From the NCBI GenBank assembly GCA_963921195.1, contig OY992537.1:36379410-36443409 (forward strand): a stretch of DNA of 64,000 nucleotides. The letters run 5' to 3'. Under the pieces are notes generated by a model that saw only the letters and a program-made list of their open reading frames with translations, did no database searches and was not told the DNA's origin. Of this stretch, positions 48,067 to 59,150 are shown one piece after another. Source of the stretch: Pegoplata infirma. Its lineage: Eukaryota > Arthropoda > Insecta > Diptera > Anthomyiidae. Positions within the stretch are counted from its first letter, which is position 1, and each line of letters opens with the position of its first letter. Position numbers and translations under genes: made by a program.

Positions 48067-49360
48067 TTATACCCTACACCACTCTGTGGTACATTGAACT
48101 CTGTGGCACAGGGTATAATGAGTTTTTGCTGATATTTGTAACTATCCGAAATAATAACTTTCAGCGATGATTTAGCGATGTCCGCCCGTCTGTCCATCTA
48201 AACGTTGTGAGCACGATACAGTTCGTAATTATCAATCGATTTTTATGAAATTTGAATTTTAAACATCCTTTGGTCCAAGGACGAAGCCTATTGAATTTGG
48301 AAAAAAATCGGTGTATTCACAAATCATCAGTCCAAATTTTAAAGGAATCGGAGCAGTTCTTCTTGTAGTCCCCATACAAATCACCCTCCCGGTATTAATA
48401 TAAATCTCTTAAAATTCATGAAAATTGGAAATATTTGATCAAAATTTTGTTTGCAGGAGGTAAACGTGTACTTTGGTGGCCTTACCAATTCTGAATATAA
48501 TTGGACCATTTTTGGACTTACAAGGGAAGTCTCCCTAGTGTCACCCGCGGATCTTTATGGAATTGGTTTAATTTTGTAGATCAGAAAAATAAGGGACACA
48601 TCTTTTTTTTTTAGCGGCCCAAATTCATATTTAGGAGGTAAAAAAGAGGGGGGAAGACAAGGCCATTTTTCAGTTTTTTTGTTTATCTGCTATATTATGC
48701 AAAGAAACCTAGTTATATTACGTACCAAATGAAAGGTCTTTGGAAAACCTAACTACGTGTGCTAAGAACGTGTCAAAACATGCACAACTTTTCGTCATAT
48801 TGAGTAAAATGCCTAAGTTTTAGAACATTTTTGTTAATAAGTCGAAAAATATTATTTTCTTTGGCCAGTTGTTAGCACCACGAGATAGGTATTAATAATT
48901 TTTTTCACATGCCTATATTAATTTTTTCTAAATAGGCGTAAATCGTAAAAAACTGAAAAAGTTCAATTTCCCCCATGCATATCGACCCCCCCCTAAAAAT
49001 GAGTTTGGGTCGCTAAACAAAAATACGTGTCGAATTAATTTTCGTTGTTAACAACATATCCAAATTTCATGAAGATTGGAGGGTGACACCAGGGAGACTT
49101 CCCTTGTTAGACCCCATATAAACATTTTGCCCGGTATTTAGTAAAATCGGTCTATAAGCCAGTAAATAAGGTCTATAAGCCAAAAATAAGCCAATTTTAC
49201 TCAAATTTTGTTTGTGTGTATTTTTTATACTAATTAAAGATCTAACGAAAGAAAGATCCAATCGGTCCACGTTTGAACTTGGGACCCATTTTCCGAAACA
49301 CACTGGAGTAGGGTGTCGTAGTGCCGGTCATGACCGACTGTAATTTTCGTACTTGTTTTT
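48067..49360 (+). mobile_element. DINE-1-like element carrying a nested CAAGGG-ended element
   Basis: TATACCCTACACCACTCTGTG start, a short TGTCCGCCCGTCTGTCC core (48178-48195), insertion 48521-49106, then GGTCATGACC hairpin, GACTGTAATTTTCG and TACTTGTTTTT end. Same subfamily as 42744-43866. Confidence 0.8.
48521..49106. mobile_element. CAAGGGAAGT-ended element, second subfamily (copy C)
   Basis: 586 bp. Ends CAAGGGAAGTCTCCCTAGTG / GGGAGACTTCCCTTG, duplication TTA on each side (48518-48520, 49107-49109). It splits GGACTTAGACCCCATATAAA of a DINE-like element; the unsplit homologue is at about 43610. It shares terminal bases and almost identical length with copies A and B but has a different interior. 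Confidence 0.85.
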
Positions 49361-49370
49361 CTATGATAAA

Positions 49371-49829
49371 CACTAAAAAAAGCCTTCTAAAACGTGCAAA
49401 AAAGTTTGTAACTTTTTTTTTGATACAATTCCTTGAAATTTTACAAGCTTTTTGCCAATAAAATTGTAAATTTACAAATTTTTTTACACGATAAAACTTA
49501 CAAGGAGGTTTCCTGTTTTTACTAGATTTTTTTCTACCTCCTATTTTACGAGAATTCTAGTAAAAATTACGTGCTTTTTCGTAATTTTACAAGATTTTTA
49601 CCAATAAAATTAAATTTACAACTTTTTTGACGTAATAAAACTTACAAGGAAATTTCTTGAATTTACTAGATTTTTTTTGTAAAACAACCTTGGAAATTTG
49701 TAAAATTAAAAAAAATTAAATTTCGATCGAAAATTTTTTGTTAAGAAACAAGGAAAACTGTTAAATATTGGTAAAATGGGATTACGAGACTTTATCTAGT
49801 AATTTGACAAGGTTTCTTTTCTGTGTGTA
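49371..49829. mobile_element. CAC-ended MITE, copy 3 (inverted)
   Basis: Inverted relative of the copies at 1505 and 43884: it ends with CTAGTAATTTGACAAGG and starts with CACTAAAAAAAGCCTTCTA. It directly follows a DINE-like 3' end. Exact boundaries are uncertain. Confidence 0.6.
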
Positions 49830-50311
49830 GTGTCAAAAGATTGTAGGTACTTTTTACAAAAAAATCTTATATTTCATTTTTTTTAAATTTAATTTTTAAC
49901 TTTAAAATTATGTAATTTCTAACTTAAATAAGATATCGATTAGTTTGTTGTTTTGAAAAACCCAGAAACCTATCTAGTATTGAAATGAAATTAATAAGAA
50001 ATAAATCGAAATAAATGCGACCGTGCTACTGGCAAAAAACAGGAGCCGGATCGGTCAAACTTTAAAATTTCACTTTTTTAAACGGTTCAATCTGGGAAAG
50101 TTTAAGTGATAACCACACCCACTAAGCTTTCAGAGTTATCGGAATGGCTGAATTATTTCCAAAAAAAATGCCAATTTTCCCACTGTCCAGCGTTAAGATG
50201 GAAATAAGGCAGGACTAAGGAAGGAAGGATAAGGAAGATTTGAACCAAACTTAAGCGATCTGAAATTTCTAATTTAAATTGATATTCCTGTAGTGTCAAT
50301 TGATAATTTTT

Positions 50312-52120
50312 TATACCCTCCACTCCAGTGATAGAGGGTATATAAGTTTGTCACTCCGTTTGTAACACATCGAAATATAGGTCTAGGACCCAATAAAGTA
50401 TATATATTCATGATCCTCGATTTATTTTAAGTCGATCTAGCGTCCGTCCGCCCGTCTGTATGTCTGTCCGTAGAAAACACGCTAACTTTTCAAAGACTTC
50501 ACAGAGGCTACTTTGGCATATATGTTGGTCATTTATCTGGTCAGGTTGGTATTGCAATCCAGACAAATCGGTCTAGTGGTTCAAAAGTTATGAGCAAAAG
50601 AGAAAACTTTGCCAAGGGTTTTTCGCGAATTTACGAAATAAAAAACGCGATAACTTTCTAAAGACAATAATGAGACTACTGCGCCTTGGCATGTATCTTA
50701 ACCGTTCCCCAGGTCTGTTTGGTATTAAATTTCAGATCAATCGGTCCAGTGCACAGCGCCACATTTGGCCAATCTAGGACGACAAAAATCCAATTTTAAT
50801 TATATTGACTTGAAATTCGGTATAAATGTTCGTTTTGACTTCGAAAATAACATTATGAAAAATGTGGGAGGCCGGTTAAGGGCCACGCCCACTTGTTTTA
50901 AAATTTGTAATTTTGGTTATAATTTCTTTAAATTTGGTATATATACTCTCAATGACTGTAGAAATATTATCACAAAAAAAGGGGGCGGTCAGACAGCTGC
51001 CACGCCCACTTTTTTAAAATATGTTTAAAAAATATGTAAAAACAAGGTTTACATATCGCCCCACTGTAGTCGGCGTCGCAGACGGTCGCAACAGTTAGCC
51101 GTTGAAATAAGTACTATGGATATTGGTCAATATATCTGAAAAAGTCCGGCGACCAATACGGACCAAACACAAAAGTTCTATTCCATCAAAATAATAAATA
51201 TATAATTTTCTTTTAAAAAATTTGTATTTTGTTAAAAATTTAATAAAAAATAGAAAAATTTGTTTAACAAAAAAAGAAAAGATATGACTTAAATCATTTA
51301 AATATCCTTTAAAATTACCAAAAAAGAGTGGATAAATATCTCTTTTTGTTCAAAAGTTACAACAGTTTAAACTCGACTTATTTTATGCGAAATTATGTAC
51401 ACTAGTTACAGGATTTTACAAGATCCAACTTTATGTACCCACCTGTTAGTAACGAACAGAATTATCGATCTTATATGATTATTTCCGTGCTATTAGGAAT
51501 GTTCTATAATACATACAAACATATCATGAAAATCGGGGAACTTTTTTTTTTGATTTTTGTCGTGCTAGATTGGCCAAATGTGGCACTGTGCAGTGGTTCA
51601 AAAGTTATAAGCAAAACCCTGAATTTACGATTGATTTCATCTTAAATGACACGTGTTAAACAAGTTTTAAAAGCATTGGTGGTAACTTAACAATGCTTTT
51701 CAAACTTCTTTAGTTTTAAAGCAATGCTTTTTAAACTTGTTTAGTTTTAAAAGCATTGGTAACTTGAAAATTACAGTCAAAAAAAAATTTAACACTCAAA
51801 AAAAATTTTACACTCAAAAAAAATTTACACTCAAAAAAATTTTTTTTTTTTAAATGACAATATTTTGTGTACATACGGACGTGCACTCACTCAGAAATAT
51901 TTTTACAGTAAAAAAACAACATTACAACGAAAACATTTTTACACTAAAAAAAAGTATTTGTTTTTAATGACAAGGAAAGAGTTTTTTCCTCAAAATAAAA
52001 TATATCTAATCAAAATCGTTAAATTTTTTTTCGTTAAAAAATGTACTATCCTTTAAAAAAATGCATTAGGAAGGTATTCATAGATGCGGCAAAGTCGAAT
52101 TTAACTTTTATTCTTGTTTT
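50312..52120 (+). mobile_element. DINE-1-like element carrying a Transib-like insertion
   Basis: TATACCCTCCACTCCAGTGA start, GTCCGTCCGCCCGTCTG core (50442-50458), insertion 50752-51590, TTTACACTCAAAAAAA tandem units (51785-51840), GCGGCAAAGTCGAATTTAAC and CTTGTTTT end. Confidence 0.8.
50752..51590. mobile_element. Transib-like non-autonomous element with CACAGTG ends
   Basis: 839 bp. About 39-bp inverted repeats start CACAGCGCCACATTTGGCC (left) and CACAGTGCCACATTTGGCC (right, reverse complement), with two mismatches in all. A 5-bp duplication CAGTG flanks it (50747-50751, 51591-51595). It interrupts TCGGTCCAGTGGTTCAAAAG of a DINE-like element, whose intact version is at about 37570. A CAC-starting TIR with a 5-bp duplication fits Transib. 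It includes the phrase GCCACGCCCACTT twice and no transposase. Confidence 0.75.
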
Positions 52121-52149
52121 GATTTTAATTGGAATCTCTAAATCATAAA

Positions 52150-52754
52150 ACCGTCCGACAAAATTAAAACAAGTCGTTGAACACGAACTGGATAACATTC
52201 GTTTGAAACTAGAGACTAAATGTAGTAAAACTGCATTTACCGTTTTTCATTTCGTGATCCTGTTTCGTTTTAAAGGGACTTCAAAGTTTCAGAGGATTAA
52301 ATTTTATTAAAAATATTTTTTTTTAATATTTATTTTTGTCAAAATGAAAGCGGAGGATCTCCCCTAATTTTTCTATTTTATAATTTTTACATATCAGGCA
52401 AAAGGAGGCAAGCTACATCCATTCAAAAATGTGTCCTTCAATATCATTCAAAGTTTTCAACAAAATATTTTGATAAAGTTTTTAAATGACTTTATTCACA
52501 TCCTTTTATCCTGATGTGGCAAAATATAAAAATGGAAAAATTAGGGGAGATCTTCCTTTTTCATTTGCCAACACCAGTGTCAGCCTAGGACCATTACAAA
52601 TATTTTACAAAATGTATCTTTTAAAACTTTGAAGTCCTTTTAAATGGAAACAGGATAACGAAATGAAAAACTGTATATGCAGTTTTACTCAATTTAAACT
52701 TTTTTTTTAGACGTATATCATCCGGTTCATGCTTAATATTGGCTGTCGGACGGT
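52150..52754. mobile_element. Small foldback element with ACCGTCCGACA ends
   Basis: About 605 bp. The halves are imperfect reverse complements (TTTTTCATTTCGT, GGACTTCAAAGTTT, ATTAGGGGAGATC in the centre). Ends ACCGTCCGACA / TGTCGGACGGT. It begins about 30 bases after the end of a DINE-like element. Confidence 0.65.
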
Positions 52755-52759
52755 GTAAT

Positions 52760-54265
52760 AGGATTTCAATCCACCTTTTACAATTTTCAATTGATTTTTT
52801 CAGAATTTAACTTTAAAATTTTCAATTCTAATTGGGATATTCGATTTTCAGTTAACCTTTTACGAATTAAAACTGATTTTTTTTACTTTAAATTGCAATC
52901 TTCAAATTTTAATTGATTCTTTTAAAATTCGGATGTTGAAAATTTTTAATGATATTTTTCAAATTTTTAAATTTCAAATGTAATTTTTGAATTAAAAATA
53001 ATCACTACGTGTATCAAATGAAATCTTCGTATTTTTACTGATCTTTTTCAAATTACATCTGAAAATGGTGTAGTTTGTTTAAAGTTTTGTAATTGCAATA
53101 ATTTAAAAATTTAACCTCAAATTTAAATCTGTCTGTGAAGATTCTAGTTTAAAACAACTAAAAATAGTAACAAATTCTAAATATAGCTTTATAATAAATT
53201 TAATATTATTGTTTTTATTGTGTACTAATGTCTAGCATAACATGGGTTTTACCTTCTAAAGTTACTAAAATTACAAAAAAAAAAAAAAATTATTAAAAAA
53301 AATTAAGTAGTAATAAACAAAACCAAAAACATGTTCATAAATTCACCACACTTGTTGTGATTTTACACAATAAAACAGAACTCGCAATAGAGATACCACA
53401 AATATTTGTCTCTATAGTAGAGACTCTACTCCAATACGATGCAAAAATACAGAGAGAAAAAAACGAATCTCATTTAATTCCCAGGAGAGGTATAAAACTT
53501 AGCACGTTGTTTTGATAGTTGAATTTTTTTAATATTTTCTTTAACATTATTACAAACAAACTTATAGAGAGGTTTTATTAACAATTGATGGTGACGTTGT
53601 TGTTTTAGATGTTTTTTTCTGAGGCTACTATTTTACTACTACATGTAGCCAACATATAAGGAGATATGGTACTTCGGCTCTTTTAGCCTTTTTAACATGT
53701 GAGCAATATAAACAAAACTCATACATGTTTAAACATAATATTTTTTACCATACTCTCCATGTATATGTTTTTGAACTCTTATTTCTGTTTCATGCTTAAA
53801 CAAAAACAACCATGCGTTATTTTCAATTTTTTTTATTTATTTTCAATCTCTGAGCAGTTTAGAGTAGCCAAAGTCGTAGCAGTTGTAGTAGTAGTAAATT
53901 CAAGAAAAAAAAGCTAATAAGCCGGTTTTCATAAGCTCTTAAGAAATACAATACAAGACGAAAAAAAACACAACACACAACACAAAAACTGTTTGTATAG
54001 CTAAAAGGTTTTGAATTTCTTAACAAAAGCATTGAATAAATGAAATGTTTAGGATTAGATAGTAGTGATGATTTTTAGAAAAAAAAAACACAACACACAA
54101 CAAAAATGAAATAAAAACATTCATTGGAGTTTAAAGAACATTCTTTAACTAAAAAAAATATATATAGAAATAGTTTGTGTCTTAAGTCTTTTGTATAGAA
54201 ATATTTGATGAAGTTTTGAAAAATTTATAAAAAAAAGCTGCTAATGTTTTTCTAATTTAAGTAAT
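52760..54265. other. Unique-looking intron island with motif site 6
   Basis: The first 250 bp are TTTTAAATT-like low complexity; the rest shows no element or gene. ACACAACACACAAC phrases occur at 53970 and 54090. Confidence 0.4.
54181..54193 (+). other. CTTAAGTCTTTTG motif, site 6
   Basis: Context AGTTTGTGT-motif-TATAG, in the unique-looking island 52760-54265. Confidence 0.5.
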
Positions 54266-55400
54266 TATACTCGTACCCTACATCACTCTGTGGTACAGGG
54301 TATAATGTGTTTGTGCTGATATTTAAGTAAACTGATGGACTAAAATCACTTTTTGAGTCGGTTGGTGATATCTGCCTGTTCGTCCGTCTGTTCACGTAAA
54401 CATTGTTAACATGAAACAGGTCACAATTATCACACTTAAAATAAATTCTATGTCCAATCAGCAGAAAAATCTGTTGAAAGTACACACATTTTGAGAAATC
54501 TGCTGATTTTAGCAGACGCAGTTTGCTAAATATCTGTCTTTATTATATGAGTGAAATCAGCAGAGAAATCTGCTGACAGCAGAAAAATCTGATGCAAGAA
54601 AATTTTCTATGTTATTTTTGTGTTTTTTTTTTTTTGGAGTGTTAATTTTTTTAAGTTTTCCAAATTGTTTTTAATATATTAATATATTGATATATATCAA
54701 ACATATATACTTTAACATTTTTTTAAAGAATAACTTAATATTTCCGTAAAATTAACAAAACAATCTGTTGTTTTTTTATTTTTTATTTTAGGATTTTTAA
54801 TTTCACAAAAATTAAAAAAAAAAATTGAAATATTTTTTGGAAAAATAAGTCAACAAAATTTTTCTGTAAAATAACAAAAAAAATGTGATAAAAATCTGCA
54901 CAAAAACATTTTGAAATTCAGCAAACAGAATCAGTAAAACTGTTATTTTCTACAAATTTCTGTTATTTTCTTAAACTAAATGACAGAGAATTAGCTCAAA
55001 ATATCTATTTCAGCAAAAAAATCTGCTAAAAGTTTGCTTATTTTAATTGAAAGTCACCTTACAGAGTTTTTGATTGACCTTTTCTTTTGAGTGCAATCAA
55101 ATAAGATGAAATTTATAACGTGAGCTTATTTTGGTTCCACGACGAAGTCTATCTAAATTGTAAAAAGTGCTCCATGCTTAGATCTAGCCCCCATTATAGT
55201 GTAATTTGTTCTTCAATTTTAGATTTCCCCAAGTGACTGGGCAAATTTTTATTCTACTAGACATTAAAATTATGTGGCAAAAATTTCAGTGGCGCCCAAC
55301 CATCAAAATTTTAGATTTTTGAATATTTATAAAAAAATTATTAAAAAAAAATTTTATCTAGCAGCACATCATATTTATAAATTTTAATGCATTAAAACAC
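54266..55400 (+). mobile_element. DINE-1-like element, 3' end unclear
   Basis: TATACTCGTACCCTACATCA start with CTCTGTGGTACAGGGTATAATG and a GTTCGTCCGTCTGTTC core, then the nested element 54433-55093 and sequence shared with 21770-21860 (GGGCAAATTTTTATT). It fades out without a recognisable terminus. Confidence 0.6.
54433..55093. mobile_element. CACTTAAAA-ended TIR element with GCAGAAAAATCTGC motifs
   Basis: About 661 bp inserted in a DINE-like element within CACAATTATCA|CAATC (compare CACAATTTTCAATC at about 42953), with CA duplicated. Ends CACTTAAAATAAATTC / TTTTCTTTTGAGTG. The interior repeats GCAGAAAAATCTGCTG in both orientations. Confidence 0.65.
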
Positions 55401-55589
55401 AGTGATGTCTTTAAAATAAAAGTTTTTTTGGGCTGTCGATTAAAAAAAAAAGTGGAACATTTTCAGAAGAAGTTCTGAATTTTTCAAATTTAAACTAAAA
55501 CTTTTTTTTATCAAAAACATGCAACAATTAATTAATTTTTATTCAAAAATAAAAATTGTCTTACTCGACCTTTAAAATATTATATTTTG

Positions 55590-55800
55590 AGTATTCTTAT
55601 TCTAGTTCGAGGTCATTATTTCCTTTACTAATTAAAATTATGATATTCTCCTAAAAAATTTTCAAGAAAATTTTCAAGAAATTTTTTTTCTGTTTTAAAT
55701 TTATTTACGTTGGTAATTTTTGAAAGAATTAATCGACACGTGTTTCGGAATTTGTCAGATTCCATTGTCAAGATTATTTAGCAAATATTAAAACCCTATA
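55590..55800 (+). repeat. GAGGATG dispersed repeat, degenerate
   Basis: GTTCGAGGTCATTATT through CGACACGTGTTTCGGAATTT to AGATTATTTAGCAAAT; it lacks the 3' part seen at 33580. Confidence 0.6.
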
Positions 55801-55919
55801 CTACAAGTACCAAATCGCGTTGTTTTCGAGATTTTTTCTTTTAAAGATTGCACTATGATAATTTCAAACAATAATACGGTATAAAACGTATGCGTATTCG
55901 CAATAAAAACAGTTTTTAT

Positions 55920-56080
55920 AAGGGTTTAAGTTGAAAAAGGCAGAAGGAAAATTTAATTTCTTAAAATTATATACAATTCTGATATTCAAATACCGGTTTC
56001 GCACATTCCAGTTAGTGCTATTATCAGCATGATATTAAATGTCAGTTTGTCTTGTTAATGAAAACTGTTTTTTATATATG
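55920..56080 (+). repeat. Dispersed repeat pair, copy 2
   Basis: Same orientation and order of phrases as 4078-4250, here just before the palindrome at 56134. Confidence 0.6.
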
Positions 56081-56133
56081 TGAATTTTTAAAGTTTTTAT
56101 TTAAAATTTAGTTTTTCTTGTTCATACGCATAC

Positions 56134-57115
56134 GCATTCCACACCAAATGTCCCGCTACAGAAAAAATGTGTCACGTGAATTTCTAAATAGGTTGTATGG
56201 ATAGCCCTATATGGAACTTAGAAAATTGCGTTTTTGGTTTTTCAATTTTTCAAAAACTGGGCTTCGGAGGCGTGGTCAAATATTGGTAAAATTGTCAAAT
56301 TTGTGTCGAGTTGCCTTTATTATTTTTTTTTTTGGAAAACTTTTAGAACCGGTTCTCCATTTTTTCCATTTTTTTCCATTTTTTAAATAGTCAATTTAAC
56401 AAAAATCTGGCCATTTTTTTTAAGAGTTTAGATGTTTTTTTTTTAAATTCAGACATGTGTTTTTCGTTTTTTTTTTTCGAGAAAATCACATTTGAATATT
56501 AAATTTCATAACAATTTTGTAATTTGCTTGTATTTTCTTGTTTCAACATAGCGAATGAATGAATGAATGAATAAATATTAGTATAAATGTTACTCATACG
56601 CTATGTTAAAATAAGAAAATACAAGCAAAGTACTAAATTGTTATGAAATTTAATATTCAAAAGCGATTTTCTCGAAGAAAAAAAATACCACATGTCTGAT
56701 TTTTTTGTGTGGGTAGATAAAATTGTAAACTTTGTAAAAAAGAAATTAAGAACAAAAAAAAAATTATCCGAATTTTTGATAAATTTACTTTTTTAAAAAA
56801 TGGAAAATTTTAGAACGTGTTCTGTAAATTTTCAAAAAACAAAAAAAAAATTAAACGATAGCCCATACAAAACTATACAAAAATGTACATTTTTGAAATT
56901 GTGATGCATTCCGTTTTAATTTTATAAATATTACATCAAGACAACTCGACAAAAATTTTCCAATTTTTCCAATATTTGACCACGCCTCCTAAGCTCAGTT
57001 TTTGAAAAATTTAAAAACCAAAAACGCAATTTTCCATAAAGGGCTATCCACACAACCTATTCAGAAATTTACGGTACACATGTTTTTTTTTCTTTGGACA
57101 GTAAGCGTGGAATGC
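56134..57115. mobile_element. Palindromic element with GCATTCCAC ends
   Basis: The halves mirror each other: GCATTCCACACC, TAGGTTGTATGGATAGCCC, GGCGTGGTCAAATATT on the left return inverted at 56940-57115. An inner palindrome at about 56480-56700 (TTTGTAATTTGCTTGTATTT) matches the inner palindromes of the 38737-41861 element. A partial one-sided relative lies at 47500-47640. Confidence 0.65.
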
Positions 57116-58139
57116 CTCATATACCCCATTATTGTATGAAAATATCATAGTGTAGTCTTTAAAATTTTTATCTCAAAAACATGACAAAAACATATCTTGA
57201 AATTGAGATTTTTTTTTTTAAATTCTTGTAGAGTCAAAATTTTTCAACATGAACCACTGATTTCCTTCAATGTCTCCGAATTTGATGAAACTTTGTGTAT
57301 ATGTTGGGACTTATAAGACTTATACTCAAACAAAATTTGAGACCATTAACTTCCGTGGTTCCAGAAATATGACGTGTCAAAAGTCAAGAAAATCATTTAA
57401 AGGATTAAATATAAACATTTATATCTTCAAAAGTATTTCAGCTATATTACTTCCTGATAGCTTGTTTTGAAGGTAAAACCATGACCTTTCAAATAACATT
57501 TTGCAAAAATTTTTATTTTGTGATTTTTTTTTTATTTCTGCAAAATTCGCGATTCGCGAAAATATATCTGAAAAAGCGACATTTTTAAAAATATGAAAAA
57601 AACATATGTTAACGGCTGTTATCTTAGCTACACGCTGTAAAAATTTCGGGTTGGTGACCGTATTAAGACCAGAGATATGAATAAAAATGTGTTGCCAAGT
57701 AGGAAATTTTTATCAAATCTGATGAATATTTAATTTTTATTTTTGAATATTTTTGAAAATACATATAATAAAACGGTGAAAAAAGTAAAGTTTATGATAC
57801 AGACGGGTACTACACATAGATACAATATAACATAAATATTTATCAATTACACTACTCTACAAAAATCAACTTTTTTTTGCACAGACTCCTAGAATACATT
57901 TGCTAAAGTATTTTGACCTCCTTAACACGAATCTGTCATCATGAAAAAATTATAAAATGCCTTTTTCGAGATAAGACCTTTTTTGCGGTCCATGCCGATA
58001 AAAACAAACGAATGACTTTATATTTCAAAAATGATTAAACAAATTCAAAATGCATATTATTTCAAATTCATTGAGTTTATCCGAAAATCTTTGCAAAAAA
58101 TCAAAAATTTTAGCAAAATTTGCATGTATTATTTGCATA

Positions 58140-59080
58140 TCGTCGCTGCGCCTAAAAATGGAGTCATGTGTTTTGGGGCAAGTGTTCAGGAGAGCCAAAA
58201 AACTGTTTATTTTCGTCCCTTCGCGATATTTTTTAAAAGTTTGTTCTACAAAAAATTCTTGTACCGATATGCTATTCACATACTACAAAAAAATTATGAA
58301 ACATTTAACGGTTTTCCAGTGGAGCAGAAATTTTCAAAAAACATACACATAACTCCTTTTTTAAGTACTTTTTGGAACAAAATTTAAATAAATTGAAATA
58401 TTTTTTACACATAACTCCTTTTGCTTATGAAACCATTCTTATTGTTAATTTCTTTTCGAGAGGGACAAAGACTAAATATAGTTTGTTGGTAGTTTAAAGC
58501 GACATTAGTTAGACAAGGTCCTTAAAATTTTGATATTTAAAAGCTCTTCAGTAAACAGCGAACAACAGATTTTTCGCAAAACTGGTGCTGATTTTTTGTT
58601 TTTTTCTTGTAAATATTCAAGAGGTTCGACATAAATTGACATCTGCGAAAGATGCTGTACTTTAGATACTAAAATTTTTCGCCGTCAATGATTTGATTGC
58701 TTTCACAAGGCTTTATTACCCGCCATTTAGGATTTAGATAAAAGGATGAAAATTTGCAAATATTTTCCAAAAAATCTTGACAAATTCATTCAAAATACTT
58801 GGATGCCATGTGTAAACCTCATATTACTAAAAAAGTGATCCATTTTGTCACGTTCTGTTACTTTTTTATCAAAAAAAGTTATGTGTAGCTTAACACATAA
58901 CTCCTTTTCAGACCATTTTTAGTATGACGAACACATAGCTACTTTTACTAACTTTTGAACCAATCAAGATATCAAAAAACGGTTTAGTGAGTAAACGTAT
59001 GACCAATAGGGGATCATAAAGATGTAATAAAAAAAAATTTAAAAAACTACACATGACTCCATTTTTAGGCGCAGCGACGA
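58140..59080. mobile_element. TIR element nested at the centre of the palindrome
   Basis: About 941 bp with a perfect inverted repeat of about 34 bp (58137-58170 and 59050-59083), starting TCGTCGCTGCGCCTAAAAAT, flanked by TA. The phrase ACACATAACTCCTTTT recurs inside (near 58343, 58408, 58898) and, as a variant, next to the right end (59049). It could be a Tc1/mariner-type miniature element, but the ATAT inside the symmetry leaves the duplication uncertain. Confidence 0.65.
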
Positions 59081-59137
59081 TATACATTTTTTCCTAATAT
59101 TTTTATTTTGTAATTTTCATTGTTTAAAATACATTTT

Positions 59138-59150
59138 CTTAAGTCTTTTG
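59138..59150 (+). other. CTTAAGTCTTTTG motif, site 7
   Basis: Context ACATTTT-motif-CCC. The flanks diverge from the other six, and it lies inside the 57262-60040 palindrome, so this one may be coincidental. Confidence 0.35.

Noticed and set aside
50765..51028. 87-codon open frame
   Set aside because: It starts within the TIR of the 50752-51590 element and shows no transposase motif.
58025..58387. Overlapping open frames of 84-118 codons on both strands
   Set aside because: They span the boundary of a non-autonomous TIR element nested in a palindrome. Composition is that of AT-rich non-coding DNA and the frames overlap each other.
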